A stretch of 64,000 nt of DNA from Myxococcales bacterium (GTDB lineage: Bacteria > Myxococcota > Kuafuiibacteriia > Kuafuiibacteriales > Kuafuiibacteriaceae): contig JAHQVK010000093.1 of NCBI GenBank assembly GCA_019634385.1, positions 1 through 64,000 of the forward strand, in the 5' to 3' direction. Shown here piece after piece: positions 1-8,441 of this stretch. The notes below the pieces were generated by a model. The model made no database searches. It was not told where the DNA came from and saw only the letters and a list, made by a program, of their open reading frames with translations. The number at the start of each line of letters is the position of its first letter. The stretch's first letter is position 1. Made by a program: the position numbers and the translations under genes.

Positions 1-196
1 AGTTAGGCGCTTCGCGGGTCCTTTTTCCGGGGAACGTCTGGACCGGCTTCGCCTTTCATCGGTTGCATACGCCCGGTATGCGCCCTCTTCATCCGGAGCG
101 TTCCACGGAAAAGATACTTCGCGGATCACCCATCCCACTTCTCCGATGGCCTGCTAGGACATGCTCAACTGTAAGTAAGCTCCTTGCCAACGTAGT

Positions 197-964
197 TCAG
201 CCGGCCTCTCCCACCAAATGACAAGCGTCTGAAGTCCAAGGACGCCCCTCAAAACCATCCCATAGATTTACATAGGAAAAACCGCTATCATTGAGCAGCG
301 TTATCAACTGGTCAGCCAGAAGATAACGATGTTCAATCGTGGCTAACACCGGAGGCAGGTGTTGATAGGGTGCGATCGGCTGATGGTCATAGTACACTTC
401 AAAAGCCTGCCGACTGGGATGCCACACACTGGTTTCGGCAACATGGTATGCAGACTTCTCGGAATAGATTTCTGCCACCGAATAACACTCCTCTTGAGCT
501 TCTGCTTCGTTATTCTCCAGATCGGAGGGCTGATGGAACTTATCCGCGGCGTAAGCATCAAAAAGAAACTTCCCCCCTTCGTTAAGATGGGCTAGTACCC
601 GCTCAAAGCATCGTCGAATCTGATCATCATTTGCGAGACACCAAAGCGTGCTATAGGCCGCAATCACTACATCAAAATGAGCACTAAGCTGAAATTTCGT
701 CATATCACAAAGATGAAGGTTCACCCTGGACGGCACCGCTTTCCGGGCCATGGTCAGTAGCCCATCGTGAATATCAATACCCTCCAGATGCAGATGGGGG
801 TAGGTATTTGCCAAGACCTCAAGCACCCGTCCATATCCACACCCGATCTCTAAGACACTACCTGCGCCATCCAGGGCATCAACATAGTATGCTAGATCTC
901 CTGCCGTACCACGATGCATCATTGCATAGAGCTCTGGGTCATACAGTACATCTACCTCAGGCAT
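197..964 (-). CDS. class I SAM-dependent methyltransferase
   Basis: ORF 255 aa with motif I VLEIGCGYGRVLEVLA and downstream FDVVIAAYSTLWCL; overlaps the upstream gene by 13 bp. Confidence 0.85.
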   Translation of the reverse strand: MPEVDVLYDPELYAMMHRGTAGDLAYYVDALDGAGSVLEIGCGYGRVLEVLANTYPHLHLEGIDIHDGLLTMARKAVPSRVNLHLCDMTKFQLSAHFDVVIAAYSTLWCLANDDQIRRCFERVLAHLNEGGKFLFDAYAADKFHQPSDLENNEAEAQEECYSVAEIYSEKSAYHVAETSVWHPSRQAFEVYYDHQPIAPYQHLPPVLATIEHRYLLADQLITLLNDSGFSYVNLWDGFEGRPWTSDACHLVGEAG

Positions 965-2136
965 AGTTTTTGATATTCTTGTTGGGCTATTTTATATATA
1001 TCTACGGCCGGACGGGTCATTCCCAACACTCTCTGAAATCCATCACAGGCTAGAGAAAACCGTCCCCGTTGCTGATCGAGTCGAGCAGTCCGCACTTTTG
1101 CTCTCGCGACCCGCTCAAGTTTTTCGAGTCCATAGCGTATCTGAATGTTGCTTGCGCTGAGCTCAAGGCCCGCCATCCATCGTTCAAATGCCGCCTGATA
1201 GCGCTGAGAAACAAAAAAACGTCCTCCCTCTCGTGCAAAAGCCACAGCAAGATCCGCTCGAAGCTCTTCCGCCAAATATGACCGAACCCCCTTCCCTAGG
1301 ATGCGCTGCTCAAGTTGCTCAAATGCGGTCAGACGAGCTCGGGCCTCAGTAGGACTATTCGCTATCTCACTTCGAATCCGTATATAACGGCGCTCAGCGA
1401 CCTCAATAAGCCTACTTAGACGCTCCCAACGCTTTTTCGCCACATGCGACACAGCACGACTTTGGTAGCTATCCGCCAGACGACTCGCAACCTCTATACG
1501 ACCCCGAGTGTACTCTTCAAGGACCCTGCTCTTTCGTTGTCCCAAAGACAGATTCTTCGTTAAGCGTTGAGCCGCCTTGGCCGGTGTCTTATACCGGTCT
1601 GATTCCTCCCGGGGGTTAGTATACTGTTTTCGACGTAGTGAGCGCTGCGCTATCTGTTGTTTTGCTGCGCGCAAACGAATCGCTTGAGCTTCATCATGGA
1701 TAGGATCCAAAGCTAAGGCCGCTTGGGCATGCATGAGGGCACGCGAGACTTCCCCAGCTTTCAGCGCCCGCTTAGCCGCAACCAGTTGTTCATCAACCAT
1801 TGGGAAGATATCCACAGAGGCATCGACCTCAGGCATAGACACTGGCCAACCATCATCACCGAGTGGTGACCACGGAGAGGTCGCAGTAGACACTGCAGTA
1901 TCGTATGGGAATGACGTCTGCTGAGGGCTGTCGTCATAGTATGAACGAATCAGTAGTGGATAACGTTGCTCGGCTCCGAGAGGTATTATCCATCGTCGAA
2001 TAACCAACCACCAACGATCGGGCGATACACCAAGTTGCAGCAATCGACCAGTCAACATTGCGCACACAAGCACAGAGACGCCACATCCGACCAAAGCCAC
2101 TCGTCTAAGTCGAGAATGCCGTCCAGATCTCATCAT
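952..2136 (-). CDS. membrane-anchored TPR-like repeat protein, hypothetical
   Basis: ORF 394 aa; N-terminal hydrophobic segment (VALVGCGVSVLVCAMLTG) then helical repeat-like sequence; ATGA overlap with the upstream FHA gene. Confidence 0.6.
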   Translation of the reverse strand: MMRSGRHSRLRRVALVGCGVSVLVCAMLTGRLLQLGVSPDRWWLVIRRWIIPLGAEQRYPLLIRSYYDDSPQQTSFPYDTAVSTATSPWSPLGDDGWPVSMPEVDASVDIFPMVDEQLVAAKRALKAGEVSRALMHAQAALALDPIHDEAQAIRLRAAKQQIAQRSLRRKQYTNPREESDRYKTPAKAAQRLTKNLSLGQRKSRVLEEYTRGRIEVASRLADSYQSRAVSHVAKKRWERLSRLIEVAERRYIRIRSEIANSPTEARARLTAFEQLEQRILGKGVRSYLAEELRADLAVAFAREGGRFFVSQRYQAAFERWMAGLELSASNIQIRYGLEKLERVARAKVRTARLDQQRGRFSLACDGFQRVLGMTRPAVDIYKIAQQEYQKLCLR

Positions 2137-4178
2137 GGCTTAGCTTTAAATACGCTAAGATCCATTTCAATCTCTCCCTGATCAACTAATGCTCGTAGGA
2201 ACGAAGGGGCCCGGCCGCTCGACACGAAAGTACCGATAACCATATTATTTTCGTCAAGCCCGGTGGGTTTAAAGCTGCACAGTGGTTGCAACTCCACTTT
2301 CCCCTCATTCACCACCAACTCAGAGGCTTGCGTGATGCGCCGCGAACCATCAGAGAGCCGCCTCTCCTGAAGTACTAGCCCAATGGCTTGTTCAACTATG
2401 CGCTTCGCTTGCTCAGCATCAGTACCCTCTCGCTTTTGGCAAACCCACTCAGTGAGCCGTTCGATAGCCAGTTCAGGAGAAGGAGCGGCGATCGACATCG
2501 CCCCGCCCTCGAGATGACTTCGAAAAGCTTCCAGAACGGGTACCGCGTCACAATCTCTCAGTTCCGCAACAATAACCCGCTCGGTCTGGCTAACCATCGC
2601 GTGATGCAGCACTTCACTCACATCAACAGAGTTTCGGAGATCAAACGCCACCGCATGAACATGACCTCGCAGATGAAACTCCACCCCCGCCTCCGCGGTG
2701 ATAATTCGCTCATCAGCAGGCATTTGTGACAAAAGCGCATTGAGCGTAGCCGTAGGTGAAACTCCGGGTCCGGTGGACAACAATATATTTTGTCGTAAAC
2801 GGACCGCTTCCTCCAACAGGGGCACTAATATACCGTTGATGGTGTCGTACTCGCGCAGCTTTTCCAAAGTGAAGAAGTCACGAGTTGTCTTACGCACCGC
2901 AAGGGTCGGGCCTCTAAACGCATGAGGAGGCAGGGAGGCCATCAAGCGATCCCCGGACCTTAGCCTTGTATCAACGGCCGCGCCTAGTTCCCCCGGTTCG
3001 ACGCCTCCCATAAGTGCAAGTGAGTGAATCGCTCCCACTACTTCAGAGTCGGAACCCATCGACCGCCCTGAGTCCTCCAATCGCCCCTCGCGATCCACAA
3101 GAATACGTCGATCCGCAGTAACTACTACTTCAAACACCGCGTCATCGATGAGGAATTCAACCAAGGGCTCGACTCCCACCAGCCGTGAGACTACGGTTTC
3201 GATAATCTTGTCCGAGGTGTACCCCGGAGGTAGCGCTGCAGCTATTTGATCAAGGACCTGCTCTGTCGTCTCTTTAACCCGCGTCTTGAGATCAGCAAGG
3301 ATGGATATTGGCTGTTCTTGTAATTTCAGGCTGCCAGCCACTATCCGTTGCAACTGGATTAGCAATTCGTCCAAAGCCAAGGGTTCGGCTTCCACACCCC
3401 CGTTGGACATAGCGTGTACAACCATAGGCATGACCGAGGACGCGGCCTTCGATACAGAATTGGCAGACGGTTGCCCTTGATTCCCGGAAACAACAGCCCA
3501 GCTCTCCCCTGGTGGCTCAGCAACCGGGGCAGCCGAACGCGGCTCATTAGATGAAACCCCACCCGGTTTGGCTAGTGACATCGATGGCATCTTCAGTTTG
3601 GGGGCCGGCTGCACCCCGTCGGGATTTGACGCCTGCACTGTAGACGCAGCGGGTGGTGGTCCTCCCTGTAACTCCGCCCCTGTCAGCGATGCTAGTCCCT
3701 TCTTTGAGGCACGGGGGAGCCTTGCCTTAGCGTCTGCAGAGGACGAACCAAACTCATTCTCAAAGTTGTCCTCCAACAGTCCTGGAGACGCGGGTCCAGG
3801 CTCAGGCTCAAAAGGCGGCGCATTTCCGCCAAAAAGATCAACTTCATCACCGGCTCGTCCACCAAGTCCCCCCTCAGCACTCCCGTTCTCTCCAAAATCA
3901 ATTTGGAGAGTAAAATCCCCAATGTACACCTTATCCGTCGCTTTTATTACCTGAGGACCAGCAATCTTTTTGCCGTTAACGTAGGTCCCATTTGTTGATT
4001 TCAGGTCAAAAACAACAAATTTGCCGTCTTTAATAGCAATTCTGGAGTGTCGTTTGGAGATGTTTCCCTTGGGCAGGATGATGTCGTTGCCGTGGACTCG
4101 CCCAATCGTGATCTCTTCCTTGTCGAAGGACTCGGTCCGAGAAGGACCCCCTTTTTCGTTGATCGTAAGCTGCAGCAT
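2133..4178 (-). CDS. FHA domain protein fused to a degenerate CpaF/TadA-like secretion ATPase domain
   Basis: N-terminal FHA (ITIGRVHGNDIILPKGNISKRHSRI...STNGTYVNGKKI); C-terminal CpaF-like fold, but Walker A region reads STGPGVSPTATLNALL. Start moved to ATG at 4178 (MLQLTINEKGG) from the 4214 ORF start. Confidence 0.75.
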   Translation of the reverse strand: MLQLTINEKGGPSRTESFDKEEITIGRVHGNDIILPKGNISKRHSRIAIKDGKFVVFDLKSTNGTYVNGKKIAGPQVIKATDKVYIGDFTLQIDFGENGSAEGGLGGRAGDEVDLFGGNAPPFEPEPGPASPGLLEDNFENEFGSSSADAKARLPRASKKGLASLTGAELQGGPPPAASTVQASNPDGVQPAPKLKMPSMSLAKPGGVSSNEPRSAAPVAEPPGESWAVVSGNQGQPSANSVSKAASSVMPMVVHAMSNGGVEAEPLALDELLIQLQRIVAGSLKLQEQPISILADLKTRVKETTEQVLDQIAAALPPGYTSDKIIETVVSRLVGVEPLVEFLIDDAVFEVVVTADRRILVDREGRLEDSGRSMGSDSEVVGAIHSLALMGGVEPGELGAAVDTRLRSGDRLMASLPPHAFRGPTLAVRKTTRDFFTLEKLREYDTINGILVPLLEEAVRLRQNILLSTGPGVSPTATLNALLSQMPADERIITAEAGVEFHLRGHVHAVAFDLRNSVDVSEVLHHAMVSQTERVIVAELRDCDAVPVLEAFRSHLEGGAMSIAAPSPELAIERLTEWVCQKREGTDAEQAKRIVEQAIGLVLQERRLSDGSRRITQASELVVNEGKVELQPLCSFKPTGLDENNMVIGTFVSSGRAPSFLRALVDQGEIEMDLSVFKAKP

Positions 4179-4220
4179 GGCGATCTGTTCACGAGCATAG
4201 CGAACCGCGGTCAATCTACA

Positions 4221-4246
4221 AGTTACGGATCACGCTGTCCGTAACT
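4221..4246. repeat. inverted repeat AGTTACGGA-N8-TCCGTAACT between lipoprotein gene stop and FHA gene start
   Basis: perfect 9-bp arms read directly from sequence; possible terminator or operator, no T-run. Confidence 0.5.
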
Positions 4247-4248
4247 GT

Positions 4249-6846
4249 TCAGCGTATCCGCGAAAGCGCCGCTGTACTCGTTGGAACCTCTATCAGCGAC
4301 TGAGCTCCCGGGAAACTCACAAAAAAGCTTTCGAGCTGCTCATGAAATACAACGTCATCAGGAATGATCCCCGAGCCTTCAGCTGCCACATTGGAGCGAG
4401 TGTTGACTAGCCGGAGATTTAGACTCGCGCGGGTATTGGCCAAAGCCATGTCCAAGCGCGGACAGTTGTAGGTAAAAAACGAACCTATTTCACAAGAATC
4501 GTCATCGGGACTGCATTGACACGCGAATGAGCAGAACGAGGATCGATCCCCAACCGCCGGGCATAACCAGCGGGCATCAGCGCTAAGTTCGCCGCCACAA
4601 TCATTTACTCCACCTTGCTCAGTACTAAGGCAGTAGCTAGGTAGGGTTCCAATCTCCTGCGCTGGGACCCGAGACTCACACCGAAGACTTTCTAGTCCCT
4701 CTGGACCCCGCACCGTCATTCGCACCGGTGATATCTGAAGCCCCGGATCGTTCTCATCTTCCTGACCTTCGCCAAAGCGCATCTCCGCTGCCCCATCTGC
4801 GTCCTCTTGAATATCAACCCGCTCATAGACGCCAACAAGTTGTTGCCCGGAAGCTCCAACCAAAACCGCCTCATCAGCGTCCTGAGGCATGTGCACCAGA
4901 ACACGACGAGCATTGATTTGTTTTGGTGCATCGGGCGTACCTCCGCTAAGCGCTGTGGCACACACATTAATTACATCAGCCACGCTCATTGGCCCCTGGT
5001 AAGCTGCAACCACTGTGTCCAAGTTCGCTTGGATGCGAAGCCCTTCAACCGCCTCAATATCGGTGAGATCATCCGGCTCAACGAGATTGTCCCCCCGTCG
5101 ATCTTGTCCCTCTAGGTCCACCTGCTGAACTTCGCCCGTGAACACAATCACTGTGGGTGGAAGCGTGGTGTCTTGAGCCTCGTCACAGCGCAAACGTAGT
5201 TCGACTCGGAGTACATCTGGCACCGGTCCACCGGGGGCTGCGTCAGCCTCCGTACGAATCAATGGCACACCGAAGAAATTTGGGGTGGATCGGTCCACCA
5301 CCTCCACAGAAATCTCGTTTTCTTCAGACGGTGGCTGATCAACTAAAGCGCCTTCAAACTGAAATGCCGCATTCAGACCCGAGACCAATTCGCCATTGGC
5401 AGCCACCCGCACAATAGCACCAGCTGCTACTCGCTCTCGCCGAAGCAACCGATTCGTACAAATCGGTTCGGTACTGTTTGCCGTGGCGTCCACACAGGCT
5501 TCTTGGTATTGATCCTCACATCCGTCGATCACCAGCAGAGGCTCGGTGGATGTTGTCCCTGGCAGCGGGGGAGAGGCCAAAAAGGTCACCTCCCGCCCAT
5601 CATCAATCACCCCCACCCTCGGCACTGTCCCATCACTCCCCTGGGCATCGGATCCTACTACATATGAAGCAAACCCATGAGCGTGAGCCAGGAGGACCAC
5701 ATCTCGTTCTTCATCACCATCAAAAATAAAACCGAGGTTCACCAGTCCCGCACCAGCGAAGGCTCTCACCCCCAAACTATCCAATTTGGCATACGCAGCC
5801 GCCACAGCCAGAGGTTCTTCTACAGCCAAGACCCCCGGCTCGCGTGGAGTGTCTCCATCGAAAGGGCTATAGAGAATCTGAGTAGAGCGAGCAAAACCAT
5901 TGTCTGTTGGTTCCAACCACACCACAGCCGAGCGATCGATACGAAGCGCCAACGCACCAGTAGTGCCGAAAGAGACTAGTCGATACGTTGGTCCTCCAGC
6001 ATCTATCACTGGCCGGGGTGAGGAGAGCGTACCGTCATCAGCCAAAGGCACCTCTGAGATGCCATACACTCGGCGTGTTGTGTCGCCTTCGGTCACCTCT
6101 TGGAACCCAGCCCCGCTGAGGAGCACTGTGTTTTCCTCGGTGCGGTAGAGCATGTCGGTCACACCACTATCAACCGCCACCCGCGCCACCTCTTCTGCTT
6201 GCCCAAACTCGGTGATAGATACATCCAGTTGCAGTAATGTACCTGAGGCATTTCCCAGACCATCAAACGCGATCAGGACTCGCTCCGAGGCTCCGTCGTT
6301 GGTCCTCCCCTGAAGCGCGATATCTATCGGAATGCCGTTGACCTCTTCTGCGATACTCAACAGGTCAACCGACCCCTTTCGCACATTGGTCTCATTCACC
6401 GCTGATGTTTGAAATGGAAGATCAGCAACTTCCAGAATGTGTAACTGACCCCGGGTCACGCCGAGTACAAAAGCATAAGCAGGGACCTCACCTACTGCCG
6501 GTGCTACTTCGACCCGCTCCGGGTACCCAGGCGCATCCGCAGCTAATTTAAGAAAAACCGCCGGTCCTTGGATAAAAGAGCGCACCCAACCGGATACTTC
6601 ATTATTCTCCCCAAGAACTTCCGAGAACTGGAGCACTCGCACGCCCTGAGCTTCGGAATCAGCAATAAGTAGGTCGGCGCGACGAAGTTCCAGTCCATCG
6701 TCTATGGAGACCGCGGACCGCGGCACGTACGCCATACCTGATGGTCTTCCCAACCCACCCAATGGAATGAGTTGATTGTCTTCACAAGACGCAACTAACC
6801 CGAGGGCCAACAAGCTGCCCCCGAAACTAACCATCCACTTGTTCAT
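4249..6846 (-). CDS. lipoprotein, hypothetical (possibly beta-propeller)
   Basis: ORF 865 aa; signal peptide and lipobox (LGLVASC). Confidence 0.7.
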   Translation of the reverse strand: MNKWMVSFGGSLLALGLVASCEDNQLIPLGGLGRPSGMAYVPRSAVSIDDGLELRRADLLIADSEAQGVRVLQFSEVLGENNEVSGWVRSFIQGPAVFLKLAADAPGYPERVEVAPAVGEVPAYAFVLGVTRGQLHILEVADLPFQTSAVNETNVRKGSVDLLSIAEEVNGIPIDIALQGRTNDGASERVLIAFDGLGNASGTLLQLDVSITEFGQAEEVARVAVDSGVTDMLYRTEENTVLLSGAGFQEVTEGDTTRRVYGISEVPLADDGTLSSPRPVIDAGGPTYRLVSFGTTGALALRIDRSAVVWLEPTDNGFARSTQILYSPFDGDTPREPGVLAVEEPLAVAAAYAKLDSLGVRAFAGAGLVNLGFIFDGDEERDVVLLAHAHGFASYVVGSDAQGSDGTVPRVGVIDDGREVTFLASPPLPGTTSTEPLLVIDGCEDQYQEACVDATANSTEPICTNRLLRRERVAAGAIVRVAANGELVSGLNAAFQFEGALVDQPPSEENEISVEVVDRSTPNFFGVPLIRTEADAAPGGPVPDVLRVELRLRCDEAQDTTLPPTVIVFTGEVQQVDLEGQDRRGDNLVEPDDLTDIEAVEGLRIQANLDTVVAAYQGPMSVADVINVCATALSGGTPDAPKQINARRVLVHMPQDADEAVLVGASGQQLVGVYERVDIQEDADGAAEMRFGEGQEDENDPGLQISPVRMTVRGPEGLESLRCESRVPAQEIGTLPSYCLSTEQGGVNDCGGELSADARWLCPAVGDRSSFCSFACQCSPDDDSCEIGSFFTYNCPRLDMALANTRASLNLRLVNTRSNVAAEGSGIIPDDVVFHEQLESFFVSFPGAQSLIEVPTSTAALSRIR

Positions 6847-6848
6847 TG

Positions 6849-8402
6849 TTAGTCCTCCTCAGATTCGCCGTTGATATCAATATCTCGCCCAACGCGAGCT
6901 AGCAAACAATGGCGTTGAGGTACAGGATCAGTGACATCGAGTAGAGCCATCGTGGAGTTCGAGTAGTTTCCTACAAAACCGTAGACCCGATCTCCACTAC
7001 GGATAAACACCACTTCTCGGGGTGTAGCGAGAGTCCTAACACTTAGATCTCGACCCTTCACTCGTCGATAAGCACGGCCGGTAATTTCAGCTACTAGTCG
7101 CGGAAAATCTCGCGTGACATCCACCACCCATATTTTGTTAGCTCGGAAGTCTCCAACATATGCCAAGATAGGTTCTCCCTCAGCATGGGGGCGTATGGTT
7201 GGTCGTCCTAGCTCCTCTCCAAGCTCAAACACTGGCGAAACACTGAGCGTCTCAGCATCAACCGGAACCACGACCAACCCAGAACTATAACTATCTGCGA
7301 AAGCTAGTTCCTGGGACCGGAAGCGTAACGATACCAGCATCCGAGTGGCCTCCTTATAGAGGGTCATTCCGTACGATTCCCGAGCATGGGTATAGTTCCC
7401 CAGGTCTAAAAAGTCATCATCAGGTACAAACAGCGGCAGTTGAGCTTCATCCTCGGTCAAGTCTGGCCCTAGAGGCGGTGTCACCTCCACCTGGACCACC
7501 CGAAGCGGGTCGGTACTTAAAACGGTTCGACCAATCACCAATAACCGGCCGGTCTCCGCCCGTCCTGGAACATGAACCAAGCCCCCTATCCCAAAATGTT
7601 GAGGTAGTGCGTAGTTTCCAAACAAAGGTCCCTGGTACCACGTAAAAGTTTCATCGGATGCTATCTGCTCTCCATTCGTTTGAGCCACAAATTGGGTCTG
7701 ATCCAGCGTGGTAACGATGCCTACGCTCCCCGAAAGACTCCGAACCGACTGCAAATGTCCTACAGCAATATAGTTTCGATCCTCCACCTGACCCGAGGCA
7801 AGAGTGGCCCTATAGGTCCCCCTAGCCAAAGCAAACGGGTCATCCGCGCCAGTGTTGGCTCGAAAGCTTGGGGAGCAATCCGAAGCTTCGATTAAGTCCT
7901 CCCCTTCGAGGGCACAGGACAGGGTGTCCTCCGTTTGGTGTATGGCATATACGGCCGCATCGAATCGGTCGGTCGCGTACAACCAGTGGCCACCATTGTC
8001 ATCATCCGTAGCCAGTAACTCAGCGCCAACTCCGGGGATCCGAGCACGCGCCAAGACCACCGATGCCCCTCCTACGTTAAGCGTCTTCGCAAACAAAGGC
8101 CGCCCTGCGGCTTGGCAAGCATCCTCAGGATTTTCGGACACTCCCAGACCTTCTAGGACCGCGTTGACCAGCCGTTCCGCATGCACGAGCGTAACTTGCT
8201 GAGTCCGGAACCGTTGGTCAGCATTGGTGGACAACACCGCCAGGCGCTGATCATCCAGGGCCACCATACCAAACGGGTAATAGAGCTGGTCAGGGGGAAT
8301 AACATCGCCAATATTGCGATCCGCGCAGCCAGATAATCCCACAACTAGCGCAGCCATTCTCCCGACGCTTCGTACGAAGCGTTTAGGTCGCATAAACATC
8401 AT
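6849..8402 (-). CDS. lipoprotein, hypothetical (possibly beta-propeller)
   Basis: ORF 517 aa; lipobox VVGLSGC; adjacent to and co-oriented with the next lipoprotein. Confidence 0.7.
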   Translation of the reverse strand: MMFMRPKRFVRSVGRMAALVVGLSGCADRNIGDVIPPDQLYYPFGMVALDDQRLAVLSTNADQRFRTQQVTLVHAERLVNAVLEGLGVSENPEDACQAAGRPLFAKTLNVGGASVVLARARIPGVGAELLATDDDNGGHWLYATDRFDAAVYAIHQTEDTLSCALEGEDLIEASDCSPSFRANTGADDPFALARGTYRATLASGQVEDRNYIAVGHLQSVRSLSGSVGIVTTLDQTQFVAQTNGEQIASDETFTWYQGPLFGNYALPQHFGIGGLVHVPGRAETGRLLVIGRTVLSTDPLRVVQVEVTPPLGPDLTEDEAQLPLFVPDDDFLDLGNYTHARESYGMTLYKEATRMLVSLRFRSQELAFADSYSSGLVVVPVDAETLSVSPVFELGEELGRPTIRPHAEGEPILAYVGDFRANKIWVVDVTRDFPRLVAEITGRAYRRVKGRDLSVRTLATPREVVFIRSGDRVYGFVGNYSNSTMALLDVTDPVPQRHCLLARVGRDIDINGESEED

Positions 8403-8441
8403 AATGTCGATTTTTCAGTGAGAACGCGATATAAGCGCGCT

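Noticed and set aside
3568-3954. Plus-strand ORF of 128 aa opposite the FHA-CpaF-like gene
   Set aside because: Shadow ORF antisense to a well-supported CDS; composition reflects the sense codons.
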